47,659 bases of DNA. Source: Bacteroidales bacterium (GTDB lineage Bacteria > Bacteroidota > Bacteroidia > Bacteroidales > F082). The notes under the pieces were generated by a model. It was given only the letters and a program-made list of their open reading frames with translations, made no database searches and had not been told where the DNA came from. Within the stretch, counting starts at the first letter, position 1; the number at the start of each line of letters is the position of its first letter. Of this stretch, positions 1 through 9,089 are shown one piece after another. Location: NCBI GenBank assembly GCA_013141455.1, contig JABFQW010000028.1:1-47659 (forward strand), written 5' to 3'. The translations under genes were made by a program, and so were the position numbers.

Positions 1-953
1 CCAAAATAGAAGAACTGAATCGTAAAATCGCAACAAGTACCCTTAAAGACATAACAAGTATTGTTGTAATCAAAGACAATAAACTATTAATCGAAGAATA
101 TTTTAACGGAGCAAACAGAAATACACTTCACGACACAAGGTCGGTTGGTAAATCATTTGCATCATCCCTTTTGGGAATTGCAATAAAAGACGGTTACCTG
201 AAAAGTGAAATGCAAGTGCTGAATGAATTTTATAACCTAAAAGATTTTCAAAACTATGCTACTTCGAAAGATAGCATTACATTAAAGAGTTTGTTGACAA
301 TGAGTTCACCATTTGACGGTTCTGATATGAAACAGGAATCGCCTGGAAATGAAGAAAATATGTATCCAACAAAAAATTGGGTTGAGTTTGCCTTAAATTT
401 ACCCATCGATACCACGAAAGTTTCAACCCCCCATTGGGACTATTTTACAGCGGGTGTTGTAATTCTTGGTGACATTCTAAACAAATCTGTTCCTGATGGT
501 TTAGAAAAGTTTGCAGACAAAAATTTGTTCCAACCTCTCGGAATTACTAAATATAAATGGCAATTCACACCTCAGAAGGTTGTTAGTACAGCAGGTGGTT
601 TACAACTGCGTTCTCTCGACTATGCCAGGTTCGGGCAACTTTACAAAAACCTGGGCAATTGGAATGGTACACAAATTCTTCCCAAAGAATGGGTTACAAA
701 AAGTTTATCAAGACAAATACAAATATCCGAAGATGAATATTATGGCTATTTATTTTGGAATAAAACCTACAATATCGGCGACACAAATTATGATGTTTAC
801 TATTCAAGCGGTAACGGTGGTAATAAAATTTTTATTTTTAAAGACCAACCATTTGTAATTATTGTTACTTCGACAGCATACAACACGCCATATGGTCACA
901 GACAGGTTGATAAGATAATGCAGGACTATTTAATACCGGCAATAACGAATTGA
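1..953 (+). CDS. Serine hydrolase, beta-lactamase class C-like family, 5' end cut off
   Basis: The open reading frame runs in from the left edge (first complete codon at base 3) and stops at 951-953, giving about 316 visible residues. The SxxK nucleophile motif is seen as S-V-G-K at bases 141-152, so an internal ATG at 171 cannot be the true start. Downstream, a WDYFTAG segment sits where this family has its Tyr-containing second motif, and YYSSGNGGN near the C-terminus fits the third, glycine-rich motif. The family (PF00144) covers D-Ala-D-Ala carboxypeptidases, esterases and amide hydrolases. The substrate cannot be read from sequence, and resistance to beta-lactams should not be assumed. 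A signal peptide, if present, lies outside the window. Confidence 0.85.
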   Translation, partial: KIEELNRKIATSTLKDITSIVVIKDNKLLIEEYFNGANRNTLHDTRSVGKSFASSLLGIAIKDGYLKSEMQVLNEFYNLKDFQNYATSKDSITLKSLLTMSSPFDGSDMKQESPGNEENMYPTKNWVEFALNLPIDTTKVSTPHWDYFTAGVVILGDILNKSVPDGLEKFADKNLFQPLGITKYKWQFTPQKVVSTAGGLQLRSLDYARFGQLYKNLGNWNGTQILPKEWVTKSLSRQIQISEDEYYGYLFWNKTYNIGDTNYDVYYSSGNGGNKIFIFKDQPFVIIVTSTAYNTPYGHRQVDKIMQDYLIPAITN

Positions 954-1043
954 AAGAAAAAAGGCAAAGCATTGTAGCCAACTTTTTGCCTATTACCGCT
1001 AATCATAAAAAAATACAACCTAAAGAAGCAGTATCAGATAAGC

Positions 1044-1712
1044 CTAAACTTCTGACAGAAACATATCAAGATTATCAAATTTATGGTGATAATCTTCCAT
1101 CGACCTGCGGATAACCTCATGGGCTTCTTCGATACCATAAACATGGGTTATCTCAACATGGCTTTCCTTACCGGGTAAGTCCTTGTAAGTGAGGAAATAA
1201 TGTTTCATCCGGTTGAGCACGAGTGCCGGGCAATCGGATATATCCTTGTAGTTTCCATACACGGCATCATTATCAAGTACAGCAACTAACTTATCGTCGG
1301 CCTCGTTGCCATCGATCATCCTGAAACCGCCAATAGGCCGGGCTCTGACGATGATGTCACCGTGGGTAATTTCTTTTTCGGTAAGCACGCAAATATCAAT
1401 TGGGTCTCTGTCGCCGGTGATATCGGTGCGTCCGGTTTTTTCGTTACAATATTCAGCTACCTTTTTGGCACAAAAAGTTTGTGGTATGAACCCATACAAT
1501 GCCGGCACCACATTCGAATATTTTTGAGGGCGATCGAGTCGCAGATAACCCGAAACCTTATCAACTTCGTATTTAACAGTATCGGTTGGCACCATCTCGA
1601 TGAAACAGGTAACAACGGTTGGGGCGTTCGGACCTATTTCGATACCATGCCAGGGATGTGATTTGTAACGCAAACCCATCAGTCTGCCGATGGGATCCAT
1701 GATTTTTGACAT
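1044..1712 (-). CDS. ppa: Inorganic pyrophosphatase (family I)
   Basis: The 222-residue product should hydrolyse pyrophosphate to two phosphates in the cytoplasm, pulling biosynthetic reactions forward. The acidic metal-binding signature is present as D101-R-D103-P-I-D106, and the C-terminal half keeps the Tyr/Lys-rich phosphate-binding region. The start at 1712 is preferred over an in-frame ATG at 1751, because a perfect -7 promoter element (TACTTTTG on the minus strand, 1740-1747) lies between them. That would put the upstream ATG outside the transcript. The gene appears monocistronic. The family call is firm. The Arg inside the DxDPxD motif differs from the commonest consensus. Confidence 0.93.
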   Translation of the reverse strand: MSKIMDPIGRLMGLRYKSHPWHGIEIGPNAPTVVTCFIEMVPTDTVKYEVDKVSGYLRLDRPQKYSNVVPALYGFIPQTFCAKKVAEYCNEKTGRTDITGDRDPIDICVLTEKEITHGDIIVRARPIGGFRMIDGNEADDKLVAVLDNDAVYGNYKDISDCPALVLNRMKHYFLTYKDLPGKESHVEITHVYGIEEAHEVIRRSMEDYHHKFDNLDMFLSEV

Positions 1713-1739
1713 AAATATTCTCTTGAATTTGTTTGCCTG

Positions 1740-1747
1740 CAAAAGTA
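1740..1747 (-). promoter_or_regulatory. -7 promoter element of ppa
   Basis: Minus-strand TACTTTTG is an exact match to the Bacteroidota -7 consensus TAnnTTTG, 27 bases upstream of the chosen ppa start. I see no clear TTTG -33 element at the usual distance. Confidence 0.6.
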
Positions 1748-1857
1748 ACACAATTACGCAAGCCGTTTGTATTCGGTGAATGATAAGTTTTTGTTACAAG
1801 CCAATTGCGAAAATGGCTATTGTTTATGCTAATGATTCCAATTTGCCTGACTGAGCG

Positions 1858-2364
1858 CTATTGCCTTTCTGATTTATCACCGATATCAACATTTGCAGGA
1901 ACCGACAGATGCCCCTGAACCAATTTCCATCCTTCTTCACATTTTTCGAGAACACCCGTAAACCGCAGTCCGTCATAGCTTTGCGCTACTCCGCCAACGA
2001 TAAAATTATAGTTCATCAACTGCGAGAACCAGGCGGTGTTTCCCGTGCTGTTTACCCTGATACATTGATCGCTTATCGAGATATAGAAATCGCTCACCAA
2101 GGCAAATTGGTCGCGGTAAGCGTTTTTTATACGCTCCCAACCTACAAGGTTATCGAGCGAATTTGTGCCCAGCATCACAATGCTGTCACTCTTTTTCCAG
2201 GATTGTTCGATCAATTGATAGTCTTCTTTTTCTATTGCAGTAAAATACTGGTTAAGCATTTTCTGAATCGAAGCCAATTCTTCTTTTTCTGATTTTTGCT
2301 GATCACAATCGGTGCAGGCAAAAAACGCTGACAGAAGAAACAATACTGTGTATAACTTTTTCAT
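1858..2364 (-). CDS. NTF2/SnoaL-like lipoprotein
   Basis: The 168-residue protein starts with a lipoprotein signal peptide: MKK, a hydrophobic stretch, then a lipobox ending LSAFFAC at residue 17, followed by Asp-rich sequence. The mature part looks like a cone-shaped NTF2-like domain: an N-terminal helix with YFTAIEKEDYQ, then W-S..D..VMLGT, and a C-terminal strand W-KLVQGHLS. Such domains bind small ligands or act as isomerases, hydrolases or inhibitors, and nothing here identifies the ligand. It stands alone between ppa and the ATP synthase operon. The domain family is moderately sure, the function unknown. Confidence 0.7.
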   Translation of the reverse strand: MKKLYTVLFLLSAFFACTDCDQQKSEKEELASIQKMLNQYFTAIEKEDYQLIEQSWKKSDSIVMLGTNSLDNLVGWERIKNAYRDQFALVSDFYISISDQCIRVNSTGNTAWFSQLMNYNFIVGGVAQSYDGLRFTGVLEKCEEGWKLVQGHLSVPANVDIGDKSERQ

Positions 2365-2778
2365 TGGGCTAATATTAGGTTAAACATATTCGGTTTCGTC
2401 CATTTATACGCTGAAATTACAACATTTTTGCGCCTTTGTCACGTGTTTTTTGAATTATTCGATAAGTTGAAATATCCGTTTATGGGTTACTTTGTTTGTT
2501 TTACCGGTGATTGTCATCATGTTTCAAACTTTTGTTTATTCACACTTCCTTCCATAAAAACAAAGTTTAACCCAATGCGGGATTAATTTTGAAGCCAGAA
2601 CATGAAGGTTTGCAAAGGGGTACGAAATGTAGCGTAATTCCTGATTTAAAACCAGTTTCATTGGTTCAGTTCAGGTATTAAATTGCCCGGACTGATAAAA
2701 AAACGAAAAAATCCTTTGGTAAATGAGGATTCTTTCGTAAAATTGCAAACTATTTCTAACATAGAATCAAGTATATAG
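2365..2778. other. Intergenic region upstream of the ATP synthase operon
   Basis: About 414 bases between the divergent lipoprotein gene and atpB. I see no convincing small gene. It holds the promoter listed at 2715-2745 and a second exact TAATTTTG (-7-like) at 2584-2591 without a recognisable -33 partner. No atpI or atpZ gene, often found ahead of atpB, is present here. Confidence 0.5.
2715..2745 (+). promoter_or_regulatory. Promoter of the atpBEFHAG operon
   Basis: TTTG (2715-2718), a 19-base spacer and TAAAATTG (2738-2745) match the Bacteroidota -33/-7 arrangement with one mismatch in the -7 box. Transcription would start near 2752, leaving a leader of about 27 bases before atpB. Confidence 0.6.
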
Positions 2779-3933
2779 ATGGCGTTCAATAAAAACATGA
2801 AGGAATCTCCTTTCTGGAGATTTATTTTGGTTCTGGTACTTACCGTTGGAACCCTACAAGTGTTTGCAAATGAGGAACAGGCAACTGCAACGCACGAAAC
2901 GCCCGGCGAACAACATGCTGAGGCCGATTTTAACCCGGGCGAAGTAATTATTGAGCATCTTGTCGATGCCTATGAATGGCATATCGCCAACATCGGGCAT
3001 ACCCACATCAGCGTGCCACTGCCGGTTATACTGTATGACGAAGGCCAGTGGCATTTTTTTATGTCCTCAAAATTTCATCATGGTAAGGAATCCTACAAGG
3101 GTTTTTATATTACCCACACCGGTATGCAGAAAGGCAAAATTGTCCGCAAAGCAGCAGATGGTACCGAGGTAAAACCACTCGATTTCTCCTTCACTAAAAA
3201 CGCCTTCGCCATATTCGTGTCGTCAGCCGTGATACTGTTAATCTTTTTGAGCGTTGCCCGTTCTTATAAAAAGACAAAACGACATGCTCCAAAAGGACTC
3301 CAATCGTTGGTTGAACCATTGATTATTTTCATACGTGATGAGGTGGTAAAAACCTCCATCGGCGAAAAGCATTATCTGAAGTTTCTTCCCTATCTGTTGA
3401 CAGTTTTCTTTTTTATTTTTCTGAATAACGTGATGGGATTGATTCCTATTTTCCCGTTTGGCGCTAATATAACCGGCAACCTGGCTGTTACTGGTGTATT
3501 AGCCATTTGTACTTTCCTTACAGTTTCATTTGGAGGAAACAAAAACTACTGGATGCATATTTTCAACACACCAGGCGTGCCATGGTGGCTGAAGATTCCG
3601 ATACCATTGATGCCGATCATCGAAATCGTTGGGATGCTGACCAAACCATTTGTATTGATGGTGCGTTTGTTTGCCAATATAACTGCCGGACATATCATCA
3701 TTCTTGGATTTGTGAGTTTGATTTTTGTCTTTGGTAAAACAAGCCTTTACGCGGGCTACGGGATGTCGATCCTATCGGTGGCACTGTCCATCTTTATGAA
3801 TTTTCTCGAATTATTAGTCGCTTTCATACAGGCCTATGTTTTCACGCTCTTGTCCTCAATTTTTATCGGGATGGCTGTTGAAGAGCATGCCCACGAAGAA
3901 CATGCCCATGATGATCACCACGACAGTCATTGA
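2779..3933 (+). CDS. atpB: ATP synthase F0 subunit a
   Basis: Subunit a forms the proton half-channels beside the c-ring in the inner membrane. The 384-residue protein has an N-terminal hydrophobic segment (about residues 12-30), a polar extension of roughly 100 residues, and then the canonical multi-span a-subunit core from about residue 140. The essential arginine lies in LMVRLFANITAGH (R296), and a conserved Gln follows in AFIQAYVF (Q351). The long extracytoplasmic N-terminus is usual for Bacteroidota. The last 17 residues are rich in His, Asp and Glu. It is the first gene of the operon and is followed by atpE after 39 bases. An alternative start is the ATG 18 bases downstream. Confidence 0.96.
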   Translation: MAFNKNMKESPFWRFILVLVLTVGTLQVFANEEQATATHETPGEQHAEADFNPGEVIIEHLVDAYEWHIANIGHTHISVPLPVILYDEGQWHFFMSSKFHHGKESYKGFYITHTGMQKGKIVRKAADGTEVKPLDFSFTKNAFAIFVSSAVILLIFLSVARSYKKTKRHAPKGLQSLVEPLIIFIRDEVVKTSIGEKHYLKFLPYLLTVFFFIFLNNVMGLIPIFPFGANITGNLAVTGVLAICTFLTVSFGGNKNYWMHIFNTPGVPWWLKIPIPLMPIIEIVGMLTKPFVLMVRLFANITAGHIIILGFVSLIFVFGKTSLYAGYGMSILSVALSIFMNFLELLVAFIQAYVFTLLSSIFIGMAVEEHAHEEHAHDDHHDSH

Positions 3934-3972
3934 TTTTGTAAACTCATTTATTAACCTAAATAAATCGTAATC

Positions 3973-4233
3973 ATGCAATTATTAACCGTTATCATGCAAG
4001 CAGCAGTAGATCTTGCACCAATCGCCAAAATGGCTGCCGGCCTGGGAGCAGCAATCGCTACCATCGGTGCCAGTATGGGTATTGGTCAGATCGGACGCAG
4101 TGCACTGGAATCAATCGCCCGTCAGCCTGAAGCTGCCGGTGACATTCGTTCCAATATGATCGTTGCAGCCGCCCTTATCGAAGGTGTTGCTTTCTTCGCC
4201 ATCGTAGTGTGTCTGTTGATCGTGTTCTTGTAA
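3973..4233 (+). CDS. atpE: ATP synthase F0 subunit c
   Basis: The 86-residue hairpin protein forms the rotating c-ring. Two hydrophobic helices flank the polar loop A-R50-Q-P-E, and the ion-carrying carboxylate is E70 in ALIEGVAF. Residues typical of sodium-binding rings (a Gln in helix 1 at the I. tartaricus Q32 position, and Ser/Thr right after the carboxylate) are absent: aligned from the RQP loop these positions are Ile and Gly. A proton ring is therefore predicted. The gene is followed 13 bases later by a strong hairpin, which may give it higher expression than the downstream subunits. Confidence 0.97.
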   Translation: MQLLTVIMQAAVDLAPIAKMAAGLGAAIATIGASMGIGQIGRSALESIARQPEAAGDIRSNMIVAAALIEGVAFFAIVVCLLIVFL

Positions 4234-4246
4234 CATGCTGCAAATT

Positions 4247-4284
4247 CCCTTTGCTGCAACGGTTGGTTGCAGCAAAGGGTTTTT
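4247..4284 (+). terminator. Intra-operon terminator/attenuator between atpE and atpF
   Basis: A perfect 14-bp stem (4247-4260 CCCTTTGCTGCAAC paired with 4266-4279), a 5-base loop and a following TTTTT-A-TTTT tract make a textbook intrinsic terminator. It starts 13 bases after the atpE stop and 62 bases before the atpE-distal gene atpF. Partial termination or 3'-end protection would raise c-subunit mRNA relative to the other subunits. Confidence 0.8.
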
Positions 4285-4311
4285 ATTTTAAACCGTAAAA
4301 ATCAATTCAAC

Positions 4312-4806
4312 ATGGAATTAATAAATCCGGGAATAGGACTTATATTTTGGATGTCGCTCGCTTTTGGCATCGTTTTTTTCATTTTAAAGAAATTTGTCTG
4401 GCCTCCGATCATTCAGGCCCTCAACGACCGCGAACGACATATCGAGGAAGCCTTACAGGCCGCCGATATTGCTCACGAAGAAATGAAAAAACTGAAACTT
4501 GACAATGAGCAGTTGCTGAAAGATGCCAAGGAAGAACGCGATGCCATCATGACCGAGGCACGCAAAATAAGAGAAAAAATGCTTGAAGAGGCACGTGTGA
4601 AGGCCAATCAGGAAGCTGACCGGATCGTTGAAAGCGCCAAGGAACGCATCAACCACGAACGCCTCGCTGCCATGACAGATATCAAAAACCAGATCGCTGA
4701 AATATCGATTGAAGTTGCCGAACGTATCTTACGCGAAAAACTTACAGCGCCAAAATCGCAGCAGGAATATATCGAACGTTTGCTCAACGAAAAGCAACTT
4801 AACTAA
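4312..4806 (+). CDS. atpF: ATP synthase F0 subunit b
   Basis: The 164-residue b subunit is part of the peripheral stalk. It has one N-terminal membrane helix (about residues 6-27, GIGLIFWMSLAFGIVFF), then KKFVWPPI and a long, highly charged coiled coil rich in Ala, Glu and Lys reaching residue 160. The ATG at 4312 is chosen because the only in-frame alternative upstream is a TTG inside the terminator hairpin, and MELINPG is the usual family N-terminus. It is followed by atpH after 14 bases. Confidence 0.95.
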   Translation: MELINPGIGLIFWMSLAFGIVFFILKKFVWPPIIQALNDRERHIEEALQAADIAHEEMKKLKLDNEQLLKDAKEERDAIMTEARKIREKMLEEARVKANQEADRIVESAKERINHERLAAMTDIKNQIAEISIEVAERILREKLTAPKSQQEYIERLLNEKQLN

Positions 4807-4820
4807 TCAGCAACAGCTAA

Positions 4821-5378
4821 ATGAAGAATACGCTCTTAGCAAAACGGTATGCCAAAGCCTTGTTCGACCTTGCTGTTGAAGATAAGGTTGTTGAAGATAC
4901 CCATGTAGATATGTTGCTTGTAGCCGAGGTGATGAATCAAAACCGTGAATTGCGTAAGCTTATGGCAAATCCGGTGATTCCTCCGGCACGGAAAAAACTG
5001 ATTATCCGGAAGATATTCGAGAATCATTTGGGCAAACACTCACTTACTTTCCTCGATATCTTGGTTCGCAAAGGCCGCGAAATGAATATATTAGAGATCG
5101 CACACCAGTTTAACGTATTGTATCTCGAGTTTAAAAACATTGCCAGTGTTGACATTACTACCGCTGTAGCTATCGATGCTGTGCTTCGTGAAAAAATGTT
5201 GAGAAAGTTCAGAGAGCTTACCAACAAAACCCTGCAGCTCAATGAGAAAATTGATCCGGAAATCATTGGCGGATTTGTGCTTAAAATGGACGATTATCAA
5301 TTTAATGCCAGTGTGAGCAAAGAGTTAAGCAGGCTCCACAAAGAATTTGACAAAAACTTATACATTAAAGGATTTTAA
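4821..5378 (+). CDS. atpH: ATP synthase F1 subunit delta
   Basis: The 185-residue protein matches the OSCP/delta family: N-terminal [14 protein letters not shown], a helical N-domain, and the C-terminal signature region [20 protein letters not shown]. It joins the top of the F1 head to the b-subunit stalk. Length is normal. The next gene, atpA, begins 17 bases downstream without its own promoter. Confidence 0.95.
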   Translation: MKNTLLAKRYAKALFDLAVEDKVVEDTHVDMLLVAEVMNQNRELRKLMANPVIPPARKKLIIRKIFENHLGKHSLTFLDILVRKGREMNILEIAHQFNVLYLEFKNIASVDITTAVAIDAVLREKMLRKFRELTNKTLQLNEKIDPEIIGGFVLKMDDYQFNASVSKELSRLHKEFDKNLYIKGF

Positions 5379-5395
5379 AAAAAGAAAGACTGAAT

Positions 5396-6979
5396 ATGGC
5401 AGCTATCAATCCTGCTGAGGTATCAGCAATACTCCGTAAAGAACTTGCCGGATTTAATACCGATGCTGTTCTCGAAGAAGTGGGCTCGGTGTTACAGATC
5501 GGTGACGGAATCGCACGTGTTTATGGTATGGGAAATGCCGAATCAGGTGAGTTGGTCGAATTTGAAAAAACCGGCCTGATGGGTATCGTTCTCAACCTGG
5601 AAGAAGACAATGTGGGGATCGTATTACTTGGTGGTATCGAAGGCATCAACGAAGGCGACACCGTGAAACGGACCGGTCGTATTGCTTCGCTACGCGTTGG
5701 CGAAGGAATGCTGGGCCGTGTTATCAATACACTTGGCGAACCCATCGACGGCAAAGGTGAAATAAAAGGCGTTACCTACGAAATGCCACTCGAGCGCAAA
5801 GCGCCGGGCGTTATCTTCCGTCAACCGGTGAATGAACCATTGCAGACAGGTATCAAAGCCATCGACGCCATGATCCCAATTGGCCGCGGACAACGTGAGC
5901 TGATCATTGGCGACCGTCAGACCGGCAAAACAGCCATTGCTGTGGATACCATACTTAACCAGAAAGAATTTTATGACCGTGGCGAAACCGTTTATTGCAT
6001 TTACGTTGCTATCGGACAAAAGGGTTCAACAGTAGCCAATATTGTAAAAATACTTGAAGACAACGGCGCACTTCCTTACACGGTTGTCATCACTGCCACT
6101 GCCTCCGATCCTGCTGCCATGCAGTTTTACGCACCATTTGCCGGCGCTGCCATCGGGGAGTTTTTCCGTGATACGGGTCGCCCTGCACTCGTTATTTATG
6201 ACGACCTTTCGAAACAGGCTGTTGCCTATCGCGAAGTTTCGTTGTTGTTGCGTCGTCCTCCGGGACGCGAAGCCTATCCCGGTGACGTATTTTACCTTCA
6301 TTCACGTTTGCTCGAACGTGCTGCCAAGGTTATCAACTCGGATGAGATTGCCAAAAACATGAACGATCTTCCCGAAAGTATCCGTCCTTTGGTCAAAGGT
6401 GGAGGTTCACTCACTGCGCTCCCGATTATAGAAACACAGGCCGGCGACGTTTCGGCATATATCCCAACGAACGTGATTTCGATCACCGACGGACAGATAT
6501 TTCTCGAAACAAACCTGTTTAACTCCGGTATCCGCCCGGCTATCAATGTGGGAATCTCGGTATCACGCGTAGGTGGTAATGCCCAGATCAAATCGATGAA
6601 AAAAGTGGCCGGAACATTGAAACTCGACCAGGCACAATACCGCGAACTGGAAGCATTTTCGAAATTCGGTTCCGACCTCGATGCAGCTACCATGTCGGTG
6701 CTCGATAAAGGAAAACGCAATGTGGAGATTCTGAAACAGCCACAATACGCGCCTTTGACGGTTGAACAACAGATTGCCATCATTTTCTGTGGAACAAACA
6801 ATCTGTTGCGTAAGGTTCCGGTGAAATCAATTATCGATTTCCAGACAGAATTTTTGCATCACCTGGGTGAAAAATACAGCGATTTGATGAAAGCGCTCAA
6901 GGCCGGTAAATATACCGACGAAATGGTTGCTACCCTGAAAAATGTGGCTGCTGATATTGCAGCTAAATACGAGAAATAG
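5396..6979 (+). CDS. atpA: ATP synthase F1 subunit alpha
   Basis: The 527-residue protein carries the non-catalytic nucleotide site of F1. The Walker A loop GDRQTGKT is at residues 172-179, VIYDDLSKQ is the Walker B region, and the family signature with [14 protein letters not shown] is intact. An N-terminal beta barrel and a C-terminal helical domain give normal length. The operon order b-delta-alpha-gamma is standard. The beta partner is not here but on the opposite strand at 11603-13114. Confidence 0.98.
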   Translation: MAAINPAEVSAILRKELAGFNTDAVLEEVGSVLQIGDGIARVYGMGNAESGELVEFEKTGLMGIVLNLEEDNVGIVLLGGIEGINEGDTVKRTGRIASLRVGEGMLGRVINTLGEPIDGKGEIKGVTYEMPLERKAPGVIFRQPVNEPLQTGIKAIDAMIPIGRGQRELIIGDRQTGKTAIAVDTILNQKEFYDRGETVYCIYVAIGQKGSTVANIVKILEDNGALPYTVVITATASDPAAMQFYAPFAGAAIGEFFRDTGRPALVIYDDLSKQAVAYREVSLLLRRPPGREAYPGDVFYLHSRLLERAAKVINSDEIAKNMNDLPESIRPLVKGGGSLTALPIIETQAGDVSAYIPTNVISITDGQIFLETNLFNSGIRPAINVGISVSRVGGNAQIKSMKKVAGTLKLDQAQYRELEAFSKFGSDLDAATMSVLDKGKRNVEILKQPQYAPLTVEQQIAIIFCGTNNLLRKVPVKSIIDFQTEFLHHLGEKYSDLMKALKAGKYTDEMVATLKNVAADIAAKYEK

Positions 6980-6997
6980 ATTTGAAATAAGAACAGG

Positions 6998-7879
6998 ATG
7001 GCAAATTTAAAAGAAGTAAGAATACGAATCGATTCGGTCAATTCGACCCGACAGATTACAAGCGCCATGAAAATGGTGGCCGCTTCGAAGCTTCGCAAGT
7101 CGCAGAATGCAATAACCGCTATGCGTCCATATAGCGCCAAGTTGCAGGAATTGGTGCAGAATCTGTCGAAAAGCATGGAGCATACTTCCGATGGCAAGTA
7201 TTCGGTTCAGCGTCCGGCCGATCGTATCCTGCTCGTTCCGGTGACTTCGAACCGCGGACTCTGCGGCGCTTTTAACACGAATGTGATTCGTGCCACCACA
7301 AAACTGATCACCGAAACCTACCAGCAACAATTCGAAGCGGGTAATGTTTCCCTATTCCCCATCGGAAAAAAAGGAGAGGAATATTTCAGGAACAGAAATT
7401 ATAAACTGCTCGGATCGAACATTCATGTATTTGATAATCTGAATTTTACTGCAGTTGTGCCGATCGCTGAGCAATTCATGCAGGCTTTTGTTGCCGAAGA
7501 ATTTGATCAGGTTATTTTTGTTTACAACCAGTTCAAAAACGCCGGAACACAGATTCTCATCCATGAACAATTCCTGCCGGTGGAGATGCCTGTTGTCGAT
7601 GAAAACGAACAATACGAAGGAGTCGATTATCTTTTTGAGCCTGATAAAAACGCTATTCTGGATGAACTCATCCCTAAGACGTTGAAGATGCAGGTGTATA
7701 AGATGATTCTTGATAGTTTTGCTTCGGAACACGGCGCCCGCATGATTTCGATGCACAAGGCCACCGACAATGCCACCGAGATGATAAAAGACCTGAAACT
7801 CATTTACAATAAAGCACGTCAGGCTTCGATCACAAACCAGATTATCGAGATTGTGAGTGGCGCCAACGCACTTGGATAA
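6998..7879 (+). CDS. atpG: ATP synthase F1 subunit gamma
   Basis: The 293-residue central-stalk subunit has the conserved N-terminal helix (RIDSVNSTRQITSAMKMVAASKLRK), the SNRGLCGAFN segment of the Rossmann-like middle domain, and the C-terminal helix with MISMHKATDNATEMI and NKARQASITNQIIEIVSGA. It begins 18 bases after atpA. It is normally followed by or grouped with beta and epsilon, but here the next gene is a ferritin. Confidence 0.97.
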   Translation: MANLKEVRIRIDSVNSTRQITSAMKMVAASKLRKSQNAITAMRPYSAKLQELVQNLSKSMEHTSDGKYSVQRPADRILLVPVTSNRGLCGAFNTNVIRATTKLITETYQQQFEAGNVSLFPIGKKGEEYFRNRNYKLLGSNIHVFDNLNFTAVVPIAEQFMQAFVAEEFDQVIFVYNQFKNAGTQILIHEQFLPVEMPVVDENEQYEGVDYLFEPDKNAILDELIPKTLKMQVYKMILDSFASEHGARMISMHKATDNATEMIKDLKLIYNKARQASITNQIIEIVSGANALG

Positions 7880-7911
7880 CAGTTAATTCAGCGCATTAAA
7901 ACCGACATGCT

Positions 7912-8436
7912 ATGATAAAGAAAGCAGTTGAAGCCGCCATCATTGAACAAATACGCAGAGAGGAACACTCATCGCGCCTTTACCTATCGATGGCCATCTG
8001 GTGTGAAACAAACGGTTTTCCGGGAGCTGCCGCTTTCCTTTACCGTCAGACCGAAGAAGAACGCTTTCACCAACTCAGATTCATTCATTATGTGAACGAC
8101 CGTGGTGGTAAAGCAACCCTGATGGCTTTGGAACAGCCGTTGAATGATTATACTTCGATACTTGATATTTTTCGGAAAGTGATGGAACATGAGGAATATG
8201 TTTCGGCGTCCATCAACCAATTGTACGAAGTGACGTTGATTGAAAAGGATTATACCACGGGCAACTTCATCCAATGGTTTATCACCGAACAGATTGAAGA
8301 AGAAAGCACCATGAAAAACATTCTTGACAAAATCAGTCTGGTGGGTGACGACAAAGGAGGCATGTTCCATATCGACAAAGAATTAGCAGCGATGACTGCT
8401 GCCGCTCCGGCGCCAGGCGCTTCGGCTACAGTTTAA
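7912..8436 (+). CDS. ftnA: Bacterial non-heme ferritin
   Basis: The 174-residue protein stores iron as a ferric mineral inside a 24-subunit shell. The ferroxidase ligands fall at the same residue numbers as in E. coli FtnA: E17, E50, H53, E94, Q127 and E130. An Ala/Pro-rich tail of about 15 residues follows the last helix. The gene starts 32 bases after atpG with no visible -7 element between, and ends at a strong terminator, so it probably shares the ATP synthase transcript. Co-transcription of a ferritin with F1F0 genes is unusual. The identity is firm. Confidence 0.94.
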   Translation: MIKKAVEAAIIEQIRREEHSSRLYLSMAIWCETNGFPGAAAFLYRQTEEERFHQLRFIHYVNDRGGKATLMALEQPLNDYTSILDIFRKVMEHEEYVSASINQLYEVTLIEKDYTTGNFIQWFITEQIEEESTMKNILDKISLVGDDKGGMFHIDKELAAMTAAAPAPGASATV

Positions 8437-8455
8437 TTAAGACTAACATAATTAC

Positions 8456-8491
8456 AATCCCGGTTTTGGAAACGAAGCCGGGATTTTTTTT
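8456..8491 (+). terminator. Terminator of the atp-ferritin operon
   Basis: The stem AATCCCGG...(loop)...CCGGGATT is followed by a run of eight T. It starts 20 bases after the ferritin stop codon and closes the + strand operon. Confidence 0.85.
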
Positions 8492-8592
8492 GCAAGAAAA
8501 TCGATGAGCAGGAAAATATAATCCGATGTGGCCCCAGCTGGCACTGATTTGTCAGCCTTGCCAAATGATAAAGAAATAAGCTTATTCCATTC

Positions 8593-8640
8593 TTATTGCC
8601 AACGAAACTGCTTCATTTGATATTTTTGTAATGCTTTGTT
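8593..8640 (+). repeat. Left copy of a 48-bp imperfect direct repeat flanking the toxin-antitoxin operon
   Basis: It shares TTATTGCCAAC, AAACT and the uninterrupted ATTTGATATTTTTGTAATG with 9724-9770, with one single-base indel and a few substitutions. It contains TATTTTTG, a perfect -7 promoter element on the + strand. No gene follows it closely. Confidence 0.75.
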
Positions 8641-8658
8641 TGTGAATGGAATAGATAA

Positions 8659-8690
8659 CAACTGAGCGAAGCCATGCTGGGATCTCATCA
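8659..8690 (+). repeat. REP-like fragment at the left edge of the accessory island
   Basis: CAACTGAGCGAAGC followed after eight bases by GATCTCATCAC resembles the GAGCGAAG...GATCTCA dispersed repeats common in Bacteroidota. A related copy in the same orientation is at 11122-11144. Confidence 0.45.
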
Positions 8691-8756
8691 CAGGTAATCA
8701 GTGGCATGAATGGGGTGAATAGTTGTAATTGTTGAATGACTGTATGCCTTGCTTTT

Positions 8757-9089
8757 TTATAACAGACCTGCCAACCCAAGCAAATTGTCAATTTCCTTAT
8801 CTGAAATATTTTCCTTATCGCCTTTGTCGTAAATGGAAAGCAGAAAAACGGAGCCAGCCACAATTTTAACACAGGAAATTACGCGACTACCACTACTTTT
8901 GCCTTTACCTTTGGAAGTAATAGCCATACGTATTTTATAACAGTCCTTGCCAAGTGGCTGTCCCTGCTTAGGTTCTTCTTTTATGGAATCTACCAAAGCC
9001 TTGAAATCGTTCTTTACAGACGGGTATTTCTTAGAAAGCTTTTTGAGTTCCTTATCGAAAAAGTCCGTGGTGTAAATATTAAAGCTCAT
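8757..9089 (-). CDS. RelE/ParE-family toxin
   Basis: The 110-residue protein has the shape of the RelE/ParE superfamily: an N-terminal strand and two helices (IYTTDFFDKELKKLSKKYPS), then a strand with YKIRMAI, a basic turn, and the closing strand VFLLSIYDKGDKENI. Members either cleave mRNA on the ribosome or poison gyrase, and which applies cannot be said. It overlaps the upstream antitoxin gene by 11 bases, the typical translational coupling of a type II pair. Three genes (XRE, antitoxin, toxin) form one - strand operon. Confidence 0.8.
   Translation of the reverse strand: MSFNIYTTDFFDKELKKLSKKYPSVKNDFKALVDSIKEEPKQGQPLGKDCYKIRMAITSKGKGKSSGSRVISCVKIVAGSVFLLSIYDKGDKENISDKEIDNLLGLAGLL

Noticed and set aside
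3973-4233. Sodium-type c-ring
   Set aside because: The Gln and Ser/Thr ligands expected beside the carboxylate are Ile and Gly here, so proton coupling fits better.
4267-4311. Extension of atpF upstream to a TTG codon
   Set aside because: The TTG lies inside the terminator hairpin, and the added residues are not part of the b-subunit family; the ATG at 4312 is better.
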